Source: Diphasiastrum complanatum
Taxonomy: Eukaryota; Streptophyta; Lycopodiopsida; Lycopodiales; Lycopodiaceae
Assembly: GCA_029204225.1 (NCBI GenBank)
Contig: CM055113.1
Span: 5,866,647-5,930,646 of the forward strand
Direction of reading: 5' to 3'
Length of the DNA: 64,000 bases
Under the pieces are notes generated by a model that saw only the letters and a program-made list of their open reading frames with translations, was not told where the DNA came from and did no database searches. The position numbers and the translations under genes were made by a program. Shown in pieces: positions 47,215 through 58,152 of this stretch; position 1 is the stretch's first letter, and every line of letters begins with the position of its first letter.

Positions 47215-48163
47215 CAATGAGCTCCTTCTCTCACCCTCCTTTTCTCCATTCTCCCCTATCCCAATTTTTACCTCTTTGCAAAAAAAATTAAATGTTCCAC
47301 ATGCGGATGTTGTGTTAAGCAGTCCAACTGGTTACAATTTGCATGAATATAAGATATTTAAAGGAATCCATAAGGTTGCAGCCATAACAGAAACATTCCA
47401 TAAGCAGGTGATGAAGTCCACTAGGAATTGGATTTCTATCTATCTGAAATTTTCAACCCATCATGTTCCCCCACTTGAGCGGATTAAAAAATACTTTGTA
47501 TTCTGAGGACATGTTGCATAATGAATGACACAATTTATCCACATTACATCTACAATGGCAAAATATGTGCAAGTAAAAATCTAGAGGGAATCCTAAGAGA
47601 TGCTAAAGGCAACCTAGTAACATTAGTATAAGAGGATTTTTGGCAGTAAAAATTAACCGTGAGTTTGGTGTTGTAGTTGAGTTCGTTATCACATCAATTA
47701 TTGGTATTGAACTATGCTTTTCTGACACAAATATCTGGTCGCAAGTGCATCAAAATCACAAAACATCGCTTTTTAGTTTTGAAACCATGAAATCACAATC
47801 AAAATGCAAAATCTAGTTCATTCATCTACTAAACATGTGATGTACTAAACATCAAATATTGAAATTGTCACATTCAATTCACATAAAGGCTACATTCTCC
47901 AAAATGAATGTTTAAGTGTTGGTAATTTTGAGATCATGCATCCCAACAACTCAACTTCGAGTGGAACTCAGCTGGACTGGCAAAGACACTTGAAGCTTGC
48001 TCAGCTTATTGCCTCCATGTACTCCATTGGCTTTCCCAGTTGGATTCAGCTGAGAACTGTATAAGAACCCAATACATCTTACCTATAAATCTCTTACAAT
48101 CGCTTTCACACACTTATCTCCAACAGACTAAGAGTAATTTATCAACCACCAAAAAAGCAGAAA
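47213..48163. other. Interval 3' of the thioredoxin-family gene
   Basis: No repeat recognised. A plus-strand frame to 47506 (YNLHEYKIFKGIHKVAAI) has no known family. The region should contain the 3' UTR of the minus-strand gene ending at 48164. Confidence 0.35.
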
Positions 48164-49788
48164 TTAGGCAAGAGCATATGTGTTTCTGAGATAGTCTATG
48201 ATCTCTGCACTTTCAAACATTTTGATCCCTGTGTTTGGATCTTCCAAGTAAGGTGCCTGCATAAGAAGCCAACATTAGCCTTGGACTAAATGCCAAACCC
48301 CCCAAAATTGGACTGATGCTGACTTTCACTCCCAGATACATGCGCAGGTGTGGTTAACTGTTTAAGAAAGGTTTGGTTTTTTCACTTGCAGGTGAAAAAA
48401 CCAAACCTTTACTCAAGTGTCATAATGGAAAAATACAATTTGCAATTTTTACTTATAACAGATCATAATTTCTTGCCAAGCAATCAAAGCAGCATCTATA
48501 CTAAAAGTTTTCAATTAAAGATGGCAGAAATTAAAAATCAAGCAGTAATAATGTCAAGGTCTGCTGCACTAGAGCAAGCAGAAGAGCTACTAGAAGCTAT
48601 GAGATTTTTAGTTAGAATTTGTTTACCAACAGAAATACCACATTTTGAAACAGGTGGAAAAAACCTGAAAGATGCCAGTGCGTTGAACTAACTGGTCTCG
48701 TTTAGGACTTCCACGAGCAGTACTACATAATCCACGATCAGCAATAATTACGCATATCATCAATGAAAAAAGAGAAAAAACTTTCATGTAAGTAGGACAT
48801 GAACATCCTTAGAGCTTTCTTTTGTACATTTCTAAGTTGTACGAAAAGGTTTCAACATCAGACGATGTTGATAGTGCCCAATTTATGAGAGAAAAGATGA
48901 AGTTTGAATGAAAACAGCTTGAATTTCAAGATTGGCAAACAGGTTTGATATCAAGAGTCTCTATCGATCAACTAATCATCCATGATGCAAACTCTAGCCT
49001 TACTTTTTCTCTATAACTTACAAATTCATAAATCAAACTTTGCTCAATTGATGTTCTCTACCAGTTTTCCACTCAGAAGACACCATATCAAGACCTTCTT
49101 CATTGGAAGTCTAAAATCAAAACTATACATAAACATATCAGAAGTTTCAGCCCAAACAGCAGACATACAAGGAGAAGTTTATTCTGAAACTATAGTTTTG
49201 AGAGAAGTCTAACAATAAGTCCTAAAAGTGAAAGTTTACAACCTTTATTGGGATAACAAAGTACTCCCTTTCAGCCTAAGAACGTTATTTAGACAGCTAG
49301 CAATAAATACTAATAATTTTCCTGAGGAACAATGCAAATGGCAGGGGTGCAACATGTAGACATACAAAAGTTTCCAAATTTTACTAATTTATCCTGTACA
49401 CCAAATATATTGCATCCTGATTCCTAAATATTAATGTAGCTGGCTTAAAAGTTGCTCTACCAAATTGAACAAAAAAACATAAAAGATAGTACTCTGAAAA
49501 AACATTATCTCAGCTTTTTGTTCAGCTGCTAAGCACTTTGAGCTAGGTTTCTCACAAAAGCATCTTCATTCATGCTGTAATTTTATGCTGCTCCTTTCAT
49601 GAACTTAATCTTATTAAAAAATACTGGATGATAGTATACTAGAGCTTGATGAAAAAAGTAAAAAATGTTCCCCACATGTCTTATGTTGATTTTGACAGCA
49701 TGAAAACAGCAGGTACTGACCTGTGGTACAGATGAGGCAATTCAAGCTCCACCAAGACCTCCCGAACAATCTTACAGTATGGTGATGG
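48164..49788 (-). CDS. Thioredoxin-family/GST-N-fold protein, C-terminal exons
   Basis: Three minus-strand exons join in frame: 49721-49788 (PSPYCKIVREVLVELELPHL), 48665-48722 (TARGSPKRDQLVQRTGIFQ) and 48164-48256 (APYLEDPNTGIKMFESAEII, ending NTYALA and TAA). All borders are GT-AG. This is the second glutaredoxin/GST-N-like domain of a conserved plant chloroplast protein family (Arabidopsis At5g03880 type, from memory). SPYC is the active-site position, with one Cys; the cis-Pro is in APYLEDP. The function of the family is not established beyond a likely redox or glutathione role in plastids. The introns are 998 and 408 bp. Upstream exons are at 62879-63166 and beyond the window. No stop or frameshift is seen, so the gene looks active. 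Confidence 0.85.
48367..48410. other. Perfect 19-bp hairpin in the last intron
   Basis: AAAGGTTTGGTTTTTTCAC is followed by the loop TTGCAG and its exact reverse complement. It lies between the last two exons of the thioredoxin-family gene. Confidence 0.9.
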
Positions 49789-50183
49789 CTGCAAAGTGGT
49801 TTGTGTCAACCGAAGATGGTTTTACAGACTCAAATGTTCTCAAAGAAAACCAGCAAATTGCTTGTGTTCAAGTTGACAATGAGAAGAAAATTCTTCCTCA
49901 GACTGAAACAAGAAATGAAAGCGAGTGCTGCCAGCAAGTTCTGGAAAATAGCCCTCTCCAGTCCAGATAGATCCTTAACACCTCTTCAAAAAGCAAAGCG
50001 AACTTTAAAAGCAGAAGCCTTAACCTAGATCAGCAAACCTCTTTATGCCTAATGTAGAAAATTCACATTTAACATGTACTTAATGGGATGCTCAGAAGTA
50101 GATTTTTCAGCTTGTCAGCACGTATAGAACAATATATAGTAGTCTGGTATATTGGTCACAATTCATCAGATATTTTATCATCT

Positions 50184-50190
<7 letters not shown>
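49789..50190. other. Intron sequence upstream of exon 49721-49788
   Basis: The minus-strand acceptor CTTTGCAG ends at 49789. The plus-strand open frame at 49779-49970 only overlaps that exon and is not thought to be real. No LINE-type stem-loop precedes the TC tract at 50191. Confidence 0.5.

Positions 50191-50236
<46 letters not shown>
50191..50236. repeat. (TC)n tract before the first LINE
   Basis: About 23 TC units. The first LINE begins directly after it (CCATCGCGGCTGG). Confidence 0.9.
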
Positions 50237-50242
<6 letters not shown>

Positions 50243-50434
50243 GGCTGGCGCCCTCTCCATCGCGGCTGCTGGCGCAGCTCCATCGCGCTGCCTGATCCAT
50301 GTTGCTGCTGGCACCTGCTCCTTCCCCTCCATCGCGGCTGCTAGCGCCCTCCATCGCCCTTCCTCTTTGAGCTTGTTCATCGCTGATGGTGCCTAGCTAA
50401 CCATCCTTGCTTGCCTATCCTTCAGATCTGCAAA

Positions 50435-51402
50435 ATGCCTCGTCGAAAAGGGGTTATTCCTGATCCATCTTCTGTTTTCATCGTTGCCTCGGCCTCACAA
50501 ACAGATCCAACTTCCCCTTCTACTTCTATGCCCGTTGCAATTCCTATCTCTCCATCAAATCCTATTACCAACAATGAAACTAATGTAGCTATTCCCTTGA
50601 CTCCAAACACTCCAGACACTCCAGAAGCACCTGCTTCTCTCCCCACATATACCTTAGTCCATCTTCTTTGTGAAGATCAACTCCGTCTATTTGAATACCT
50701 TAACAATCATAGAGAGAAACTTGCTTCCCATGATTCTCTACTTCTCGCTGTGCAATCGCACCTTCAGAAGCTAGACACTTCCATTGAAGCACTCAAGAAG
50801 GAAGTTGCAAATATCAAAGTGAAAATTCTTCCCAAATCGCTACTTCAGAAAAGATTCAGCAGCTCGAAAATCAGGTGGAACAGCACCATACGGCTGTCCA
50901 ATCATGGGCAGATGTACTTAAAGGTTCATCTACAGCTCTCTCTCCACTTTCGCCATCACCTTCGTTTATCTCAGCCACGTTCAACGAGGGCCGTCTGCGA
51001 GAACACAAAGCTCTCAATGTCCGTGTTAGAGGTATCCCGAACTCCCAAAATGCTGTTGAAGAAGCTGAAAAGTTTTTGGAAGAAAATCTTCAGCACCATA
51101 GCAAAGGTATGGAAACTGCTTGGTGACCTAAGAAGGACCCAGATACTCTTGTCATCTGCTTCACGTCAGTGTCTCACCGGCGCGAAGTTTTAGGGAAACG
51201 ATCTAAATTGCGTGATACCAAAATCTATTTGGATGAAGATCTTACTTTCATCCAAGTCCAAGAACGTAAGAAAGCAAGACAAGAAGCTCTATCAACTGGC
51301 AAACGGCTTATCTATCGTGACGGCATTATCAGATTTGTGGATTGTAAGCCTATAGTTAATGAGAGTCTTAATTCTGAGATAGAATTTGAATTAGAGAAAT
51401 GA
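50435..51402 (+). pseudogene. LINE 1 ORF1 protein
   Basis: Starts MPRRKGVIPDP at 50435, then a Ser/Thr/Pro-rich region, a coiled-coil (LRLFEYLNNHREKLASHDSL), an ALNVRVRGIPNSQNAVEEAE segment as in RNA-binding LINE ORF1 proteins, and a basic end (IQVQERKKARQEALSTGKRL). ORF1 proteins bind element RNA as chaperones. One frameshift near 50850 and a TGA at 51124 (Arg codon changed) break it. Confidence 0.7.
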
Positions 51403-51554
51403 AGAGATGTCCAGTTGAGCATGTAAATGGTACACGTACCATATAATCCTGGTTATATCACTCTCTTCTTAGTTAGTTTGGTTTTAGTTTGTTTGTTTTT
51501 GACGGCACTGATCCATCTTGTTTCCATCTTATCTGATGTACTTGCTCGTCTTAT

Positions 51555-51568
51555 ACGCCTTTCGGCAT
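51555..51568 (+). other. LINE 1 3' stem-loop
   Basis: ACGCC, loop TTTC, GGCAT, followed by the shared block GGAAAAGACGTTAATAAAG and the tail. One pair of the stem is mismatched relative to the other two copies. Confidence 0.75.
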
Positions 51569-51843
51569 GGAAAAGACGTTAATAAAGCTTTCTTTCTTTC
51601 TTTCTCATGGCGCTGGTCCGCTGATGGCGCTGCTGACTCCCTGTCTGATGGTGCCCTCCATTGCTGCCCACACCCTGCTACTATGCCAATGATGGCTTCC
51701 TGCCACGATCAAACGCTTTTTGGAGAGATGCTAGGGGCTTCCTGCTGACTTAGTTAGCAGTGGTTGCTTTCATTCATTGCTGACTGTCTGTAGAATCTGA
51801 TTGTGGCCAGGTATTGCTCCCTGCTTCTTTGCAGATCGTAGAA

Positions 51844-53060
51844 ATGGACAAGAATAAAAAAAATGCAGCAGGGGGGGGGTTCACTCCTTGCTCACTTGCA
51901 GAATCACAGGCAGTACCTCCAACCACACCATCTTCAGATTCCAGCACTTCAGCCTCAACGCCTTCTACACCTCTAGCTACGCCTGCTCGATTTGATCTGC
52001 CTCATGCCATCCCTATATCTCCTGCTATGTCTAATAGTGAGCCCAGTATTGCTCTTCCCTTAACCCCCTATCAAGAATCGATGTTTCTATCTACTCCAAC
52101 GAAAGATCTGACTCATCTGATCGCTCTATTGTGTGAACACACAAATAAGATATACACAATAATGCAATATCATAAGATGGTGATTGATTCTCAGGAAGCG
52201 ACTACCCAGCAGCTGCTTTCACGTATTCAATGACCTGAATCCTCCATAGTAGATTATAAGAAAGAGGTCACCAAGGCTTAAGACAGGATTCCCCCACAAA
52301 CAGTCCAGGAAAGTGAAGAACAGCAACATAAGGATGTTTCATGGGTAGACGTCATTAGAAACCCATGTCAGTGCTCCAGTATCTTTCATCTCTGCTATAT
52401 TCATCGAGAGCCGGTTGCGAGAGAAAAAGGCCCTCAATGTTCGTGTAAGAGGCATTCTTGACTCCCAAGATGCTCTTGGAGAAGCCAAAAAGTTTTTGGA
52501 CAAAACCCCTAGCACCATAACAAAGGGTTGGACACAGCTTGACGCACCAAAAAGGACATTAAACTCTCGTCTTATGCTTCAGTTCACTGGAGTCTAGGTG
52601 AGATGTGCTCAGGATAGAGCTACACACTATACCGATCTTAAGAGATCTCCAAGAGATTTTAAAGTTGATGATTGGGTATATCTTAGGATTCCAAAGGATT
52701 CTAAGATGTTACGTACAGGGAAGCATTATAAGCTATCTACACGTTATTGTGGACCTTTCAGGATTGTAGAATTGGTTCTTTGGCGTATGAACTCGATCTT
52801 CAAGGAAAATTGACTGCACATGGAAGCAAAGGAGACATGTAGATGCATGATCTAGAGAGATAATAACATTCATTTTGTTGAGACCAACCCAAAAGCTAAT
52901 TATGCCTCTCTTATAATTATTGTTATCCGTTTGCGGCGGTCCGGTTGTATATCATGCGTCTACAGAGATAATAACATTCATTTTGTTGAGACCAAGCCAA
53001 AAGCTAATATTAAGAGTGTAGATTCAATTGAGTTAGAACGGAGTAAGAGAAATGAAGAGT
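51844..53060 (+). pseudogene. LINE 2 ORF1 protein, interrupted
   Basis: Starts MDKNKKNAAGGGFTP, then a Ser/Thr/Pro-rich N-terminus (51844-52230), stops, and ALNVRVRGILDSQDALGEAK at about 52430. At 52595 it gives way to a Ty3 integrase fragment. The end IHFVETKPKAN appears twice (about 52875 and 52980). Non-functional. Confidence 0.6.
52598..52813 (+). pseudogene. Ty3/gypsy integrase C-terminal fragment
   Basis: The frame reads DWVYLRIPKDSKMLRTGKHY and STRYCGPFRIVE, the SH3-like end of chromovirus integrase. It is only about 70 codons long and sits inside LINE 2. The same region of another element is at 3330-3470. Confidence 0.65.
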
Positions 53061-53230
53061 GTTCCAATTGAATATGCAAATGGTGTCAATACCATATAAT
53101 CCTGGCCTATAACTCTCCCTCTTTTTGTGTTTATTTTTGTGTTTCATAATTTGGATAATATAGTAAGCTTGTTTTGACGGCATTGACCCATCTAGTTTCT
53201 ATCACACTTGGTGTACATCTTTCGTCTTAT

Positions 53231-53244
53231 ATGCCTCTTGGCAT
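53231..53244 (+). other. LINE 2 3' stem-loop
   Basis: ATGCC, loop TCTT, GGCAT: a perfect 5-bp stem 18 bases before the (TC)n tail. Confidence 0.8.
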
Positions 53245-53259
53245 GAATAGACATTAATG

Positions 53260-53313
<54 letters not shown>

Positions 53314-54099
53314 CCTTTGTGCACCCTCCTCCATGGCACATCCTCGCAAAAAGACCCCCCCTCTCCAATAAATCTTGCTACTACTACTACTATTGGTGCT
53401 GCTGTGCAGTAGCATCCTTCACCCACTTCCTCTCCTCCTCCTTCACCCTCTTCTTCTTCTATTTCTTCTGCTTAGCCTCCTTTATCTTCCTCTTCTTCCT
53501 CTTTTTCCGCCTCTTCTTTGCCTATTAGTAATCTAACTCCTACTACATATCCTTATTCTCAAGAACCCCACAAAGGCAATGGAGTCCCATATTGCATCTA
53601 GCATGAGTGTTATTGCAGGACTTTCAAAGTCAAGTGACCAAATGAACTTGGAACCAACTAAAAATAGTCATGTACTTTGATTTCACAAGTGTGAAAAAAC
53701 CATATGAAGCTTATTTATGAGTTTGGCCTCTAAAATGTCTAACATAGCCAAAACTAGTCAAGTAGAAGTTGACAATTTTGCACACTCTCTCTTCAACTAT
53801 ACATGCTATTTTCACGTCATAAATTTTTCTTGTCTTAAGAATTAACTCATTTTGAGGAATTTTTCTTTCCTCTAAGCATATATAAATAAAAAATGGACAA
53901 TTTCATAAATGATATAGTGAATAGTGCCTATATTGGATGCTTTACTAATGGGCTGTATCCTGTAGCTGAATGTTTGGCACTATTAGAAGCAAAATCTAAT
54001 ATTGGAAGATACTCTTCTGAACTTGTTTGCTTTTTTAATGACATATGCACGAAGCATATATTTGAGTAGCTGATTTATTCGTTCTGTCTGGTCGTCCAT

Positions 54100-55255
54100 C
54101 TGTGGATGATCATTCTACATCATTCCTCTGGAGAGCTAGGACATTATGTTTGGTGCAGACCGGTTCTCCTCACTTGGTACTGTTGCTGTGGATCTATCTC
54201 AACAGATACTTTCCTTTACTCATGCTGGTCAACATCATTCACTTGCTGTTATTGATTCCCAGGGTGACTATCAGTTGGTTACCGGGAAGCAGTTTATGCG
54301 TAGCCTGCCAAAGGCTCAGGGTGCAGCTCTTCTTTCCATTCAGAGTACATAAGTTGCTGCTTCTCTTTCACCATCTGTGGGTCCTCTTCCCTAGGTGATT
54401 TTTGACTTATGCATAGGTATTCTATTGTCTTTTCAGAACCTACGTCTCTGCCACCATTACGTGATGTCAACCACCATATAGATCTTATTCCTGGTGCCAC
54501 CCCACCTTCTCGTGCACCATGTCGTATGTCTAAAGTTACATGATGAGGTTCAGCTCCATATTGCCTCTCTTTTACGTCAGGACCTCATTGTACCTAGTCA
54601 TAGTCCCTTTGGTGCCCCTGTTCTTCTTGTTGCTAAAAAAGATGGGACCAAATGCCTTTGCATTGACTATCGTGCCTTGAACACGCTTACTATTAATTAG
54701 TATCCTATTCCTCATGTGGATGACCTTTTTGATCAGCTTGGCACTTCTTCTATCTTTTCCAAGATTGACCTTCGTTCTGGATACCATCAGATTAAAATGC
54801 ATCCTTCTGATGAGCATAAGATTGTGTTTCGTACTCACTCCTTGTTTGTGATGTCATATTCATCTTGATCCTCGGAAGGTCCATGCTATTGAGGATTGGC
54901 GTGTTCCAACTGATGTTCATTCTGTTCATATGTTTTTAGGTATGGCTACCCATCTTCGTCATCCTGTTAAGTACTTCGCCACTATGGCTGCCCCACTTCA
55001 TTCTTTGTTAAAAAAGTCTCATAAGTTTGTTTGGACTAATGAGTGTCAGACTGCTTTGATGCTTTACGTCATGCCATCGTTTTGGCCGCTGTTATGTGTT
55101 TGCCACAGTTTGATCAAAGGTTTATTATTGAGACTAATGCTAGTTCTGTTGGTCTAGGCGCTCCTCTTCGTCAGTCTGAGTGTGTCATTGTTTATGAGTC
55201 TCGTCGTTTGCGCTCTTACTTTGTCCGGAAAGAATCGGCGAAACATGTTTAGGAT
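54100..55255 (+). pseudogene. Ty3/gypsy reverse transcriptase/RNase H fragment
   Basis: Readable parts are [40 protein letters not shown]-type and [20 protein letters not shown], then FLGMATHLRHPVKYFA and LHSLLKKSHKFVW of the connection/RNase H region. The palm segment with the catalytic FxDD is deleted at about 54845. Several frames are involved. Confidence 0.75.
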
Positions 55256-55512
55256 TTTGTTTTTGCTTGTTTTTATTCCTAGACTTTTGTTAAAGGAAAA
55301 CCAAGTGTTGTTTAAGTGTCTAGACAATGATTTTTGCTCTATACAATGATAATATAAACAATTAGTAATCAACACACCTGAATGACTAAGGACTCAATGA
55401 GACATTGAGGTACATCACACAATGCACATGCACAAGGTATTCATAATTCTACTATTCCCTATTGAGTTCTAATTAAAGTTTTATGTGCCAAACTTTCACA
55501 CACACGTTAGGA

Positions 55513-55528
55513 TTTTTTTTTTTTTTTT
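55513..55528. repeat. Poly(T) run
   Basis: Sixteen T residues between the Ty3 fragment and the LINE reverse transcriptase. It may be a minus-strand poly(A) relic; nothing else supports this. Confidence 0.6.
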
Positions 55529-55589
55529 GCTTTAATTTTAAAATTCGTTACGAACGGTCCATTTGAAACGGACTTTTCAAACCAGAGTT

Positions 55590-57060
55590 TTATTGAATGA
55601 AACGTGTCTTTCAATGAAACATTGCTCAAAGCCATCATTGAGGAAACTCAACACCAGAGAGAGCGAGTTTATTGTTGCTTCATTAACTTCAAGAAAGCCT
55701 TCGACTCTGTCCCATGCTCCCTACTTATCCAGCATATATGAGATCTTGGTTTTTTTATGACATAGTTCTAGCTGTGATGACACTCTATGAGAGAGTACTG
55801 GTATGTTTTTGGAGTGACAGGTATTTCTAAGCAAATCATGAGGCTGGGGTGTTCCTTATCACCCACACCTTTTGGATTATATGTTGACGAGCTAGAGAGG
55901 GTTATTAAGCAGTGTGGCTCTGGATGCAGACTTGGAGACATCTTGAACGCCAGCCTTTGTTATGCCGATGATGTGCTCCTAGTTTCACCTTACAGGGATG
56001 GCCTACAATGGCAATTTGATTGTCTTCATGACTTCTGTTCTAGATGGGGCCTAGGGGTTAACATTATGAAGACCAAAGTAATGGTCTTCAACGCTTCCAG
56101 GAGCTTTATGCTAAGACAAGAACTTTGTTTTGATAGTCAGCCATTGGAGATTGTTTCATCTTACACTTACTTAGGCATACTCTTTATTGGTGCTATATTT
56201 ATTATGAGACATGTAGCTTCTACCAAGCTTGGGAAGGGTCATGCTTCCTTGCCTAGTTGGAGAGATTTAGTTTCTGTAAGTCTTTTTGAGATGCCTCGAG
56301 TAACTGTTGGCTATTTGACATCAATGTTTTCCTTATAGCCTTATATGGCGCAGCAGCATGGTGCACTTGTCTTACCTCATCTGATTGGGCCAATATCTTG
56401 CAACTATAGATTATTTTCCTTTCATGTATGATACGAGGCTAAGCCCTCGATCCCACATCAGATCATCCTTGCAAAGTTTGCGCTCCTGCCCATGTACCTT
56501 GATGCCATACTCCAGCTCATCACATATATCTACTGAGTTAGTGAGTTCCAGGCTTCAGAGCAAAAATATGCATAGGCTACCCTCATCTCATCTCAGCGCT
56601 TACTAGTTAGGCTATGAGTTGGCTTGGTTTTGTAAGGCCTCCCGTCTCTTTGGCACACTTGGCATCTCTATCATTGTCCTTCCCTCGGGGACCCATGAAA
56701 GAGCTTACCTTGACCGAGCTTGGCATGGTCAGTTGGGGGTCAAATCCCACTTCTATCGACTTCCCTTTTTATGGAAAACCGTATCTGGATTTCCACTTCT
56801 ACCACACTACCTGTGTTTTGGGTTATCACTTGATCTCAATTTCATATTGGGTCAGTTCCGTGTCTCTTCACACCAGCGTAAGGTTGAGATTGGATGGATT
56901 CAGGGTACCCCACGAGAGGATAGGATCTGCTAGTTATGTTCCCTAGGTGAGGTGGAGACTGACAAACACTTTACCTTCATTTGTCCATCCCGTTATGAGA
57001 TTCATGGGAGATATCATTGTTTGTTCAGAGATACACCATTTTGGAATATAAATGGAATTG
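55590..57060 (+). pseudogene. LINE 3 reverse transcriptase and C-terminal zinc-finger region
   Basis: VYCCFINFKKAFDSVPC is the first catalytic motif and LCYADDVLLVSP (about 55965) holds the catalytic YADD. GLGVNIMKTKVMVFNASRSF follows, a signature of LINE clades other than plant L1. After frameshifts, 56830-57050 encodes FRVSSHQRKVEIGW and a C-x2-C...H-x4-C zinc finger with HFTFICPSRYEI, typical of the LINE C-terminus. Stops are frequent. Confidence 0.75.
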
Positions 57061-57102
57061 CTTACATTACCATAGGTTACTTTGACCCAAAAGGTCGAGA
57101 GT

Positions 57103-57543
57103 TGTGTAACCATGGTCATTTATTATATTAGGCCTACTAAACTTAAGAGTTAGCTAAGTTAGTATGAAATTAACTTGGTAGGGACTCATGGGTCCACTAG
57201 GCCTAATTGTGACATTAAGTACCCCAACTTGACATATTGGAGGTACCTTATTCTTTCTATGTAACTTATAGAAAGTTGGATAGTCAATAGTCAAGTAGTT
57301 GGACAGCCAATAGTCAAGTAGTTGGATAGCCAATAGTCATGAAGTTAGATAGTCATCTTGGACTATACATATGTGTGCGTCCCATTTGTATGTGACACTT
57401 TTGTAAGCAATACTGACTATTCTCCTTGGCTGTCCACGAGTTTCTACAAGAGGGTTTCTAGCCATCTCTCTCTTTCTTTTGAGAATGCTTTGTGTGATTG
57501 AATAGTTAAGATTCTGGATCCTTAGGCTTCTATTTCCTACACA
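57103..57543. repeat. LTR-like block with TGTGTA/TACACA ends
   Basis: Starts TGTGTAACC and ends TTTCCTACACA. The flanks AGAGT and CCATT do not form a target duplication. A 24-bp minisatellite, about three units of GGATAGCCAATAGTCAAGTA type, lies at 57281-57350. Confidence 0.4.
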
Positions 57544-58076
57544 CCATTCACTCTACGCTCACTTGTTACTTATGAGGATTCATGTTGTGTTGCACTTATG
57601 GTATGGAAGATGTTACTACGACAAGATCTTCATCCTTGGCATCAGAGTACTCTAGATCCATATCACCTCCTTTTTTTCCAGATGGCGACAATGGCTAGAT
57701 CCAAATTCAGAGGATGTTGAGGGTGATGATGACATGACCCCCCGCAGAGCTCAGAGGCAGTGCGCCTCCCAATGATACCTTATAGCCAAACCTTCTCGTC
57801 CTACCTTGAGGACAGATCTCTCTCGAATTCGACGTCGACAACATATCCTAGCTTTACCTCCACTACAACTTGTATTACTTCCTTCTTCAATAGCAGCAGC
57901 AGTAGAATCACCACTATTTATGGACATAATTTTACGATCATACATAGATTCATACCTATGTTGTTCCTTTATCACCTGTACCTGAACTTATTTTTACATT
58001 ACATGCATTTTCTTTTATAGTTTTGGAGATGGTTTCATACGCTCCTACTTGAACCCCACACTTGATAAGTACTTAT

Positions 58077-58090
58077 ATGCCTTATGGCAT
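58077..58090 (+). other. LINE 3 3' stem-loop
   Basis: ATGCC, loop TTAT, GGCAT, followed by GGAAAAGACATTAATAAAG and (TC)n at 58111-58151. Confidence 0.8.
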
Positions 58091-58107
58091 GGAAAAGACA
58101 TTAATAA

Positions 58108-58152
<45 letters not shown>

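Larger units (their letters stand above)
50237..51606 (+). mobile_element. LINE 1: ORF1-only non-LTR element
   Basis: It consists of a GC-rich 5' leader (50237-50434), ORF1, a 3' UTR of about 150 bases, the stem-loop at 51555-51568, GGAAAAGACGTTAATAAAG and a (CTTT)n tail at 51588-51606. It has no endonuclease or reverse transcriptase, and the ORF1 stop is followed directly by the 3' UTR. It is therefore non-autonomous. Confidence 0.75.
51607..53311 (+). mobile_element. LINE 2: ORF1-only non-LTR element
   Basis: It begins at the end of the (CTTT)n tail of LINE 1 and ends with the stem-loop at 53231-53244, GACATTAATGAA and (TC)n 53262-53311. Its 3' UTR matches that of LINE 1 (ACCATATAATCCTGG, GACGGCA). 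It contains a decayed ORF1, an inserted Ty3 fragment and a duplicated ORF1 end, and no ORF2. Confidence 0.75.
53312..58151 (+). mobile_element. LINE 3: reverse-transcriptase-bearing element, interrupted
   Basis: It starts right after the (TC)n tail of LINE 2 with an ORF1-like beginning (MAHPRKKTPP at 53333, then Ser/Pro-rich in shifted frames). It ends at 58077-58151 with the stem-loop, GGAAAAGACATTAATAAAG and (TC)n. Reverse transcriptase lies at 55590-56340. A Ty3 fragment (54100-55255) and an LTR-like block (57103-57543) sit inside. That all parts belong to one element is an inference from order and orientation. Confidence 0.55.

Noticed and set aside
47072-47506. Plus-strand frame running through the TC/AC microsatellite
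   Set aside because: The middle is Ser-Leu and His-Thr repeats made by the microsatellite; the ends have no known family.
49779-49970. Plus-strand open frame beginning MVMAAKWFVSTEDGF
   Set aside because: It starts inside the antisense of the conserved exon 49721-49788 and the rest has no homology.
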